Positions 10,577-20,214 of a stretch of 64,000 nucleotides of DNA are shown piece after piece (position 1 is the first letter of the stretch; each line of letters starts with the position of its first letter). Where the stretch lies: assembly GCF_905220565.1 (NCBI RefSeq), contig NC_059415.1:8608501-8672500 (forward strand). The letters run 5' to 3'. Made by a program: the position numbers and the translations under genes. The DNA comes from Melitaea cinxia (taxonomy: Eukaryota > Arthropoda > Insecta > Lepidoptera > Nymphalidae). Under the pieces are notes generated by a model. It had not been told where the DNA came from and ran no database searches. It was given only the letters and a program-made list of their open reading frames with translations.

Positions 10577-13500
10577 AGTACTTAGTCAGGGGTATTCTTT
10601 ACAATCACTTGTCCAGTGATTGCTTAAAAGGATACACGGGTATGCGACCCCGGCTTCCCGAGCTACTATTGCGGACTCCCAACCTTGTAAAGCAATAGTA
10701 TCCCTTCCTTTCTCTCATCTTTCCCGATTCCACAATCTCCTGTTACCTTTTCTTCCCACATCTTTTCTCCTTTCCCCTTATGGCGAGGTAGGCGTCTTTA
10801 GCATTGGTTTGCAACCTTCCTAGGAGAAGGAAACTCCGAATTTAAACCCGGAACTGGCTACTCCGTTAGGCGTGAGTAGGATGCAATCCGAAAAACGGCA
10901 GTAGCCTGCAACCGATTCGGTGGCTCTGCACGTATTGGCATGCCATTCCTGCGAGTCAAGCTGGAGAGGTCGAGAGGATGGCACAGGTCTTGGGCAACCC
11001 TGCGTTATCTATATGCGTCCCAGGCGATGCAGTGTCTGTGGAGAGGAAACTTCACCCACGTCGTTCCGCGGCGTGGAAAGCAACACGGGGAGTGACAGTC
11101 ACCGGTTCTAAGCCAGCACAAATGGACGTAAGTGTAGGCGCCAGGGGTCACTCTTGACAGTGGGAGGGTCCATCGTAGATCCACTGATCAGTTACCGCCC
11201 GCTTCAAACTGGGCAGCCCCCAGTCAATATGGTACTGGTCCGTCCCGGCATCGTATGTTCCCCTGGGGTGTTGGGAACATAGGGTTTCACCCGACAAACG
11301 GTGCTGTGTTGTTTTACACCCGCGAATAAACAGCGAAAAGGAACCAACAAAGCAACCATTTCCATGCGCTTCAGTACTTGGAATGTCCGTACAATGAGGA
11401 CTGGTCTCCCCGACAGCTCGGAGACTTCAGATTACGCATTTCAACTGCGCAAAACAGCTGTTATTGATCTGGAACTTGCACGCCTTAACATTTCTATTGC
11501 TGCACTACAAGAAACCAGGCTTCCGGGTGAGGGCTCATTGCGAGAACAGAACTACACCTTCTTTTGGAAAGGCAAGGACTCAAACGAACACCGTGAACAT
11601 GGCGTGGGCTTTGCAGTCCACAATACTTTACTAAATGCCATAGAAACACCGCGGTGTCTGACGGAGCGTATAATGGTCTTACGGCTTAACACTAAATGCG
11701 GCTTTATTACTTTAATTTCCGCTTACGCCCCTACACTAACCTCGACTGCGGAATCTAAAGACGTCTTTTACGATGATCTGTGCAACGCTGCACGCAATGT
11801 ACCGCCCGGGGATCGATTGTATATACTGGGTGACTTTAACGCACGTGTGGGACAGGACAACGCCACCTGGCCCGAATGCCTTGGCTATCATGGCGTGGGT
11901 AAGCAAAACGAAAATGGCCAACGTCTACTAGAGTTTTGCTCTAAATTCCAGCTGTGTGTCACAAACACTTATTTTAAAGGAAAACTAATGCGTAAGGTCT
12001 CCTGGAGGCATCCCCGGTCCGGTCATTGGCATCAATTGGACCTTGTCTTAACCAAAAGAGGGGATTTGGGGAGGTTCGCCTATACGAGAACGTTCCACGG
12101 CGCGCAATGCGACACGGATCACTCCCTAGTGGCTAGCAAAATACGTCTTTCGCCAAAAAAGATTCATTCCTCCAAAACCCCTGGACGGAAGACCTTAAAC
12201 CTTCCCAAAACTAGGGATCCTGAGTTAGTGGAGTCTTTTAGTTCAACCGTGCGACATCAGACAGCTACTTGGGATGTGAATGCTCCTATAGAAGTGGAAT
12301 GGGAATCCATCAAGGAGCTGCTCACCAAAACTGCTGGTAAAGTTTTCGGACATTGTAGGGTGAAATCATCGGACTGGTTTTTCGAAAACCTAGATCAGCT
12401 TCAGCCTTTAATTGACTCCAAGCGACAGGCTGCACTCAACTACCATTTTGATCCCTGTGAAGTCACACGCGCTGAACTCTGCACTGCAAAATCTTCCCTC
12501 CAGCGAACTTGCCGTCAGTTTGCCAACGCGTATTGGATGGACCTGTGCAGAAACATCCAGGATTGTGCGGATGCAGGAAACTTTCGCGGCGTTTACGCGG
12601 GGATTAGAATGGCTATCGGCCCTGTACAAAAGAAAACGGCTCCCTTGAAAGAGATCGACGGCTCTATTATAACCGACAGTAGTCGTCTGCTGGAAAGGTG
12701 GGCAGAACACTACACAGAGCTTTATTCTCAACCAGCCGAGATCAGCCACGTAGCAAGGGAACTTATTCTGACATTACCGGTTATGGCTGAGCTCGATAGC
12801 CTGCCTACCATTGGAGACCTTCATGCGGCCGTTCTGCAGCTCAAATGCAACAAGAGTCCCGGGGTAGATGGTATCCTCACAGAACTCCTAAAACTCAAGT
12901 GTGTGTTACCACTTCTGCATAACTTTCTGGGCAAATGCTGGGAGGAGGGGCGATTTCCTCAGGATATGCGAGATGCAAATATTGTTACATTGTATAAGGG
13001 GAAAGGTGACCGCGGCGATTGTAACTCTTACCGCGGCATATCTCTTCTTAGCATCGTTGGCAAACTATTTGCAAGGGTCATGTTGACTAAACTGCAAAGT
13101 CTTGCTGAACGGGTATACCCTGAGGCCCAGTGTGGCTTTCGCTCTGGACGGTCAACCACGGACATGATTTTTACCCTCCGGCAACTTCAAGAGAAGTGCC
13201 GAGAGCAGAACACGCCCCTGCTGATCGCATTTGTTGATTTAAACAAAGCTTTCGATACGGTGAGTAGGGAGGGGCTATACATCGCGCTTGAGAAAATAGG
13301 ATGTCCCCCAAAACTGCTGGAGCTGGTGAAATCTCTTCACGATGACACGAAGGGTACCGTTATCTTTGATGGCCAAATGTCCGACGCTTTCGACATGCGA
13401 AGAGGGGTTCGCCAGGGCTGTGTGTTGGCACCCACTTTGTTCGGCATATTTTTCTCCTTGCTGCTGAAAGTTGCCTTCGGTGATGCACAACAGGGAGTTC

Positions 13501-14578
13501 ACCTACACACAAGAGCGGATGGGAAATTGTTTGGTACCGCCCAGTTGAAATCTTCCCGTAAACGAGAGGATTTATATATCGATAGTCTGCTCTATGCCGA
13601 CGACGCAGCCTTCGTGGCGAAAACTCCCGGGGAGCTTCAGACTTTGTTGGACAAGTTTGCATACGCATGTTCGCTGTTCTCTATGTCCATAAATGCAACG
13701 AAGACCGTAATTCTAGCGCAGGGCTACACCTACCAGCCTTCTATCTTGCTGGAAGGCGAACCCTTGAAAGTAGTCGACAAGTTCTGTTACTTGGGGTCAA
13801 CTGTGTCGAACAATCTTTCCGTTGACGGAGAGATTGATATCCGCATCGGCAAAGCGGCCACGACGTTCGGCAGGCTGCGTACAAGAGTATGGAATAACAA
13901 ACACCTTACCGCAAAGACTAAGATGATAGTCTATCAAACTTGCATATTAAGCATACTCTTGTACGGAGCCGAAACCTGGACGTCGTACGCCAAACAAGAG
14001 CGAAGACTTAACACTTTCCACATGCGCTGTCTTCGTAGCGTACTTAACATCACGTGGAAGGACAGAGTAACAAATGAGAGAGTGTTGGGGATTGCACAGC
14101 TTCCTAGTGTTGTCGCTCTCCTCAAACAGAAACGCCTGAGATGGCTGGGACATGTACACCGAATGAGCAGTGCGCGTTTGCCCAGACAAACCTTATTGGG
14201 CCAAATTGCGTTTGCAAAGCGTAACGTGGGGCGACCTATGCTGCGTTTCAGGGATTGCGCTAAACGTGACATGGTTGCATTTAACATTGATCGCAACTCT
14301 TGGGAAGATCTAGCATCGAACCGCAATGAGTGGCGGAAGACCATCTTCACGGGTTGCAGAACCCACGATAGCACCTGGTTCGAAGACCTGGCTCAAAGGC
14401 GTGCCAAGAGACACAATCGCGAGGGGGCTCCTCCACCGATGAATCCCCAATATGTGTGTCCAAAGTGTGGACGAATGTGTCGTTCACGGATTGGCTTATT
14501 CAGCCACGAACGGCGTTGTCGCATAAATAACACAGACACTGATTAAATCATCTGTCAAGATGTTACAGGCCTTAACTA
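10577..14578 (+). mobile_element. Non-LTR retrotransposon, near full-length, with 12-bp target duplication
   Basis: About 4.0 kb bounded by two copies of ACTAAAAAGTAT (10565-10576 and 14579-14590). The 5' region (10577-11363) carries no long frame; one long ORF follows, and a short 3' region ends in a ttaactaacta tail rather than poly-A. A short repeat tail and an APE-RT single ORF fit RTE-like elements, but I cannot fix the clade. It is nested in an older RTE-like remnant. The open ORF and clean target duplication point to recent insertion. Confidence 0.85.
11364..14546 (+). CDS. LINE endonuclease / reverse transcriptase (about 1060 aa)
   Basis: One unbroken frame opens at 11301 with a GTG; the first ATG in frame is 11364 (MRFSTWNVRTM), which starts the endonuclease domain directly. 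N-terminal APE-type endonuclease motifs are TWNVRT, LQETRLPG, LGDFNARVG and a DHSLV box. The central reverse transcriptase has YRGISLLS, CGFRSGRSTTDMIFTLRQL, AFVDLNKAFDTVSREG, GVRQGCVLAPTLF and the catalytic YADDAAF. A conserved C-terminal region (LRWLGHVHRM, VGRPMLRFRDCAKRDM) and a terminal C2HC finger (CPKC to SHERRC) follow. The protein would nick target DNA and prime cDNA synthesis on it. No internal stop or frameshift is seen, so it may be competent. Confidence 0.9.
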   Translation: MRFSTWNVRTMRTGLPDSSETSDYAFQLRKTAVIDLELARLNISIAALQETRLPGEGSLREQNYTFFWKGKDSNEHREHGVGFAVHNTLLNAIETPRCLTERIMVLRLNTKCGFITLISAYAPTLTSTAESKDVFYDDLCNAARNVPPGDRLYILGDFNARVGQDNATWPECLGYHGVGKQNENGQRLLEFCSKFQLCVTNTYFKGKLMRKVSWRHPRSGHWHQLDLVLTKRGDLGRFAYTRTFHGAQCDTDHSLVASKIRLSPKKIHSSKTPGRKTLNLPKTRDPELVESFSSTVRHQTATWDVNAPIEVEWESIKELLTKTAGKVFGHCRVKSSDWFFENLDQLQPLIDSKRQAALNYHFDPCEVTRAELCTAKSSLQRTCRQFANAYWMDLCRNIQDCADAGNFRGVYAGIRMAIGPVQKKTAPLKEIDGSIITDSSRLLERWAEHYTELYSQPAEISHVARELILTLPVMAELDSLPTIGDLHAAVLQLKCNKSPGVDGILTELLKLKCVLPLLHNFLGKCWEEGRFPQDMRDANIVTLYKGKGDRGDCNSYRGISLLSIVGKLFARVMLTKLQSLAERVYPEAQCGFRSGRSTTDMIFTLRQLQEKCREQNTPLLIAFVDLNKAFDTVSREGLYIALEKIGCPPKLLELVKSLHDDTKGTVIFDGQMSDAFDMRRGVRQGCVLAPTLFGIFFSLLLKVAFGDAQQGVHLHTRADGKLFGTAQLKSSRKREDLYIDSLLYADDAAFVAKTPGELQTLLDKFAYACSLFSMSINATKTVILAQGYTYQPSILLEGEPLKVVDKFCYLGSTVSNNLSVDGEIDIRIGKAATTFGRLRTRVWNNKHLTAKTKMIVYQTCILSILLYGAETWTSYAKQERRLNTFHMRCLRSVLNITWKDRVTNERVLGIAQLPSVVALLKQKRLRWLGHVHRMSSARLPRQTLLGQIAFAKRNVGRPMLRFRDCAKRDMVAFNIDRNSWEDLASNRNEWRKTIFTGCRTHDSTWFEDLAQRRAKRHNREGAPPPMNPQYVCPKCGRMCRSRIGLFSHERRCRINNTDTD

Positions 14579-14590
14579 ACTAAAAAGTAT
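14579..14590 (+). repeat. Target site duplication, right copy
   Basis: ACTAAAAAGTAT, the second copy flanking the inserted LINE. The exact edge is slightly ambiguous because the LINE tail is itself taactaac. Confidence 0.85.
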
Positions 14591-14770
14591 GTACGATGCG
14601 GCGACGATGACCGTCATGTCCAGGACCAGAGAACAAGACCTGTTCTCCGGCGTGGGGTAAGACAGGGAGATGTAATATCACCGAAACTGTTTACCACTGC
14701 GCTAGAGGATGTCTTTAAGACCTTAAAATGGGGGGAACGAGGCATTAGCATCGAGGCAGGCTTTTATACA
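14579..14770 (+). pseudogene. RTE-like reverse transcriptase remnant, right part
   Basis: Continues the remnant at 10307-10576. After KSMYDAATMTV a frame change leads to GVRQGDVISPKLFTTALED and VFKTLKWGERGISIE, the reverse transcriptase motif B2 region. It ends before the catalytic motif C and is interrupted by frameshifts. Confidence 0.8.
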
Positions 14771-14779
14771 ATAAATTAT

Positions 14780-16390
14780 TACTTATATAGTCTAGGAAGG
14801 TTTATTTTATCCATATTTTTCTTGTGTTATCTTGCACTCGTTATATATACTTACAATAATATAAATAAAAAACAAACATTACAAAAAATAATCGTAGTAA
14901 AGCACAACACTATTTTCTATCGCCAAGACGTCACTGTCACGACTGGACGACTACGGCGCAGCTGACCTACGGTTTTGAAATTTTCTTAGAGACGTGCTGT
15001 GTCGCACGCAAGGAAGCCGCACGCGATATATCGATTTCGAATCGAATCGATATATACATATATGAAATGTAATTTAAAAATTTTTTTAACTAAATTCAAA
15101 TTTTTGGAACGTGTTCCTTACGGCAGGCTTGACATTTGGCTGGGCGACCGAACTAAAAAAAATGTGATACTAAAACCGTAAGAGAAATATATAACGGAAG
15201 TGACGTAATATCAGTCACACGACTGTATAATATGACGTTTGTAAAACTAAAATATTACTAGTAAACTTTTTTTAAATTATTTATGTAATTTTATACTGTC
15301 GACAAAAATAAATAAAGACTATAATGTTTTTTATTTCACTTAATAGTTTAAATTATTATTATTATATTGTTTGATTTATTTTATTTTACGGCATTTGTTA
15401 TTTTCTAAAATACTAAATTTCCTAAATACTTTTGTGTACTTAATTAAAAACCAATCAACAAAATTAAAAAAAAAAATCAATAACTAGAAAATATATATGA
15501 AAATCAACTTTTTCTTTTCAAATTGTGTTGCTTCTATACTATTCAAAGGAACTTCGTTCCTACCTGGTATCCCATGACACCACTTTTTTTTTCTTATTAG
15601 ATAATTAATAACTAAAAAGGTTTGTAATAAAAGTTTAATATTTAAAAAACTCTAAAGTACTTACCTAAATATGGCTACTATTTATTTAAAGGTGTGGGTG
15701 CCAGCCTTAATAGTTAACGCATATAAATATTTCTTTTAAACTAAGGCTGGCACCGACCGCACCGATTAATTTGCTTCATCAGATCAACTACTGAAGTACT
15801 TTTTTCGCTTAGGTAACAAATACTACTAAAACAGTACCGAGTTATAGATCCCGCCATTTGATTTCACGACACAAAAAGGCTAACTTAAGAACAGAAGAAA
15901 AGCTTTTATGAGAGGGGGGGTTAGAGATGATGTTGGTGCTACCAGATGATTTTGAGAATGAGAAAGAAAATCGTAATCTTCCCTCTTACCTTAGATAAAA
16001 TAAATGAAGAAAAAAAACTATTTATTTGTAATTGTATATTATTAAAATCATAAATGCGACGATGTTCTAAGGTATCGTTCATGTTGCACTTCACTACTTT
16101 TCTCACTATTCGCTTATGACATCACTACAGTGTCGTCTATGCTTGACAACGGCGTGTAGTAAACGGATTAATGGTGAAACGCTAGGGATACGCCAGATTT
16201 GCGATGTCAGATTTATTATGGCAATTTGATTGATTTTAGATGTTTTGATTTTTTTATTCATTTGCTATTTATGTATTAGCTGATAGTTTTGTTTTTTAGA
16301 TTTTGTTTTATTCAAATATCAAATTATTAAAAGAAAATATAACACGTTTGAGTTCAATTTTGAATAGCTTAAAAAACATATATACAATTT
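14780..16390. other. AT-rich intergenic sequence
   Basis: No gene is seen. It holds a hairpin at 15691-15763, an A/T-rich palindrome-like cgatatatcgatttcgaatc patch near 15020-15050, and several short A/T runs. Confidence 0.4.
15691..15763. repeat. Imperfect hairpin (inverted repeat, arms about 20 nt)
   Basis: The left arm ggtgtgggtgccagcctta pairs with the right arm taaggctggcaccgaccgcacc, leaving a loop of about 32 nt. The core of 13 bp is perfect and the outer part has a small bulge. It may be a small TIR remnant or a foldback transcript; nothing else supports a function. Confidence 0.6.
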
Positions 16391-16391
16391 T

Positions 16392-16645
16392 GACTAGCCC
16401 ATTGGCGCAGTTTGTAGTGACCCTGCTTTCTGCTCCGGGGATTGTGGGTTCGATTCCCACCCCGAGTCTGGGTGTAATATATATTTATTTTATATCTGTA
16501 TTATTTATATGTAAGTTTATCAAAAAAAAATATGTAGCTATACCAGTCGGCTGTTATCTATAACATAGCATTAAGTTGTTTACTTTAGGAACAGATTACG
16601 ATGTGTGTATATTATAAATATTTATTTATTTATTATTTATTTATA
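16392..16645 (+). repeat. tRNA-derived SINE (type S1)
   Basis: The head reads gactagcccattggcgcagt (pol III box A region), then gtgaccctgctttctgctcc and a box B (ggttcgattcccacc, 16447-16461). An AT-rich body and a tail of ttta/tttattt repeats follow. The same head occurs on the minus strand at 7238-7349. The unpaired body and A/T tail make this a SINE, not a working tRNA gene. Confidence 0.85.
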
Positions 16646-16649
16646 CCTC

Positions 16650-18285
16650 TTGCGCCACATCCCTAGCGGTCAACTATAGACGACTTCGGCGTTCTGGACA
16701 TATCATTTACGTGGAATAAAAATGCATGTTTTTATTTCAATGTTTCTCAGTACGGGTAGCTCTAAAAGACTTGTTTTTTATACTCGAATGTTGCAGGGAT
16801 ATTCTATTTTCAGAAATGTTGAATTAAATACTAGAAATATTTTTTAAATAATTTTATTTAATATTTGTGTGGTCCGGGTTTTTTGTCGCCTATAGACGTC
16901 GTCGTTGGCGCACAGGACTCGCGAGTCCTTGTCAAGTATAGGTGACTATGGCGGTCAAAAGGTTAATGACAGCTTCGACAGCTGACTAACAGTAATACTG
17001 TGTCCGTCACTCGTTTCGTGTTTACTGTTTTCCGATGCATTCTGAGTCAATTCCTGATATTTATTTATGGTTTCAAGTGTATATAAATATTTATAATGAG
17101 TTTTCAAACAGTCTTCACTAAATATAAAAAACATTAGTGTTGGAAGAACTTAGTGATCGGGTTTTTTTATAGACATTGTAACATAACCTCACTTTTACAA
17201 AAAGTCTAATAACTCCACTCTCAGATAGCCAAAATATAGATAATTTTCAGCGAGGAATCAATAAGCCTAAATGCATTAATTGATACCATTTTCATTTCAT
17301 TACATTTGGCCCAAGAATGTATGGAATCGTATGCATCTCCTTTTAGTCGGTGACTTATAAATTTGAAATGTTAAATATTACTTATAATTATTATTGACAA
17401 AAAGATGTAACCTTTCTTAAATTTTTTATTTAAATTAATATTGTATCGAAAAAAAATCACCGTTAGATAATAATATTTACCTTATAATTGGTTAAGGGAA
17501 CTTATAGTGAGAAGAACTCTCATTGTTTTTTATTTCACTATTAATATTAAAAACTTCGCTGTGTTTTTTTTTTAATATTGTTTTAAATAAAACTTGTCCT
17601 GACAATAACGAACACAAAAAAAAATTATTCAATTGGAAGTTTTTCGCACATAGGTACATTTCGGCGGTTAATTTTATATATACAGATAAGATAATGACGA
17701 TGACCATGTGATTTGGTATATATTCGAGTGACCTATAGTATTATACTTTGTAGTACATTTAAAAAAAAAGAACCGTTTGGTGTCGTCGGAAACGAACGTA
17801 GTCCCTTATTATAAAATATTAATATTTCAAGTTATACTCTAGGTATAAGGAAAATAATTATTCGGGTATACTTTTTTCGTATAATTTTTATCGATAAAAA
17901 TAAAAAATAAAACTACTTCATAAAATTATCGTAACATTTATTTTATTTACAATGATTTATAAAAATGGATAATAATAATAATAACAGCCGTCACGTAGGT
18001 ACACTATACATTAGATACTGTATAGCCATCACACATAGACTATACATAAAGATCTTACGCTTTTTTTAACGTTACGGACGTTTTTGCCGGCTAGGGTACC
18101 CCTCCGCAACGCCAAATAAGGAACTTCGTTCGTGACCATAATTTTTTGAGATAATAAATAAGAGATCAGCTTAAGAAAAATGATAATATTTTATTATCAA
18201 TTATTAAAATATTTGGAGATGATAAATGGTATCTTTAGTTCTATCGATAAGCGTATTTTAATAAAAGGATAAATCGTCAATCTTC
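16650..18285. other. AT-rich intergenic sequence
   Basis: No gene or clear repeat is seen. A few GC-richer patches (near 16665-16700 and 16870-16980) look like eroded repeat fragments. Confidence 0.4.
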
Positions 18286-18287
18286 TT

Positions 18288-18500
18288 CTATATATCAATA
18301 CGTGAAGCAAAAACTTTGTACCCCTTTTTACGAAAATTGCGCGGACGGAGAAGGATGAAATTTCGCACACTTATATTTTATATAGTAAAGTAGTGCAGAA
18401 TACTAATTTTTTTTTTTTAATTATACATAAAAATCACATTCAATCAATAAAAAAAAAACATTACACACTCTATCTTATAGGTTTGTCCAATACATATTTG
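18288..18500 (+). repeat. Dispersed repeat family G, copy 2
   Basis: It matches 8100-8310 through tacgtgaagcaaaaactttg, cgcggacgga and atttcgcacacttata. No coding content is seen. Confidence 0.65.
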
Positions 18501-18504
18501 ACTC

Positions 18505-19900
18505 GTAACTTCTAGCTATGGCTTTAGTTTTCACAATACCCATGTGACTATCGTACAATTGTAGTGTAGTGTGTGTGTTGTACCTTGTTTCGACAAGTTT
18601 TAGGTACTACCAGCCTATGGTCTTATAATGAGATATCCTAATTCGTAATATAATTCTGTGCGCCTATTAAAATAGAGTTTAAATTATTTAATTTCTAAAT
18701 CTTTCAATCACCCGTCCCTAAGATAAGACATATTTCTACTCGAAATATGTTTTGTTTTTGTCTAATATTTTCAAAATTAAGCAAAGGAGTTTCGGATGCC
18801 TTGTGGGGAGGTAAAAAAACCAACTAAACGGGTCACCTAGTATCGGTCCGTTTCCTTCTAGTATTGGTATTGTTTTATTCAAGAAAAAAACAAATGGAAA
18901 TCTATAAAAATATAGTATATTTATTGAAGTAAATTAGCATTAATGTTTTGTAATGTCACACTATAACTGGTGTTACATAAATTAAGCTATGAATAATTGA
19001 ATACTGAAAGAGTTGTTTCAAGCTTTTTAAGCAATGCAATAATTATTTATAAACGAAGTCTCTAAAAGTATGTTTTATTCCTATGTTTGGTTGTCCGTTA
19101 AATCTAAGAAAAATCTAGAAAAGATTTAAGGAGAAGAAGCTGAAAGATAGCTTCTATACTGTCTGGAGATACTTTTAATAACATAATATATGTAACTAAT
19201 AATATATGTAATTTTTGGTCAGTAAAATTTGAACACATTTTTATTTTTTTTTCAAAAGTTAGCTATTTTTAAAAATATTCTAACAAGCGAATTAAACTTT
19301 AGCATAGTCATAATATTTATATTAATACTTATTTTAATTAAAATTTTAATATACTGCTCTGATGTGTTTAACATATTATTGCTTGATAGATTTGATAAAA
19401 ATAACATCAAAGCGGTATCAACCTTGCCCTTTTTTGGAATAATTTTTAAACTGAACCTCTAGAAATCCTATGGTTTATTATATCTAAAAATGTCTAGATA
19501 TTGTTAGCTTTTAAAATCTAGTTTTGTGTTCGAAGCCGTGATAAAAACTAGTAATACATTACACTATGTAATACGGTACATTTATTAATTCGTGTATTAA
19601 TATTTTCTATCTCGTAAATCATGTACAAGTGAGTTACACAGAAAATCTAGTATAACAAAACGTAAAAGGTTGATGCAAACTATTAACAGATAATAATTTG
19701 ACAACAATTGCTCAATTTGCAATTACTACAAAACATTGTAATCTCACAAATTACATACATTAAACTCACATTATTATTTAAAAATATATATAATTGAAGG
19801 TTGTAAAAAACAACCAAATCACAACCTTATGCAAACTCTTCACATCACTCGGTGTGTAATGTTCATAAATTAAAGTCACATTTACATTTTATAGCTTTCT
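18505..19900. other. AT-rich sequence downstream of UGT gene 2
   Basis: No gene is seen. Sequence from about 19690 to 19900 (3' flank of UGT gene 2) is also found, inverted, downstream of gene 3 near 40230-40440, for example ttttacaacc-ttcaatta. Confidence 0.5.
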
Positions 19901-19904
19901 ACAT

Positions 19905-20214
19905 TTAGTTGGTTTTCTTTTTAGTTGCTCGTTTACTTAATTCGTTTTTATTGCATAATAATTTACGAATAAATCTAAATGCATATATAAAAGTAACAAT
20001 TAATAATATCAAAGCAGTGACTGCTATTGATAGAACAATTAAAACCAATTGTAACTCAAAATATTCAGCCATTGAAATGTTAGCTGTTGGTGCGCGAAGT
20101 TGTTTTGCTCCACCGTGTCTTATGGCATATTCAAGCCACCATATCGCCCGCTCCAGTGGTGTCTCAGGCTGATCATGCATTATGTCACGAAGCTTAATAA
20201 TATTTCGACGATAA
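19905..20214 (-). CDS. UGT: UGT gene 2, exon 4 (membrane anchor)
   Basis: 310 nt from acceptor aatttcag/TTATCG to TAA. It encodes ETPLERAIWWLEYAIRHGG, the membrane helix and the KKTN tail. Confidence 0.92.

Noticed and set aside
12408..14374. Minus-strand frames opposite the LINE ORF
   Set aside because: Shadows of the plus-strand endonuclease/RT frame without their own motifs.
16392..16465. A functional tRNA gene
   Set aside because: Box A and B are present, but a SINE body and A/T tail follow and a second copy exists at 7238-7349.
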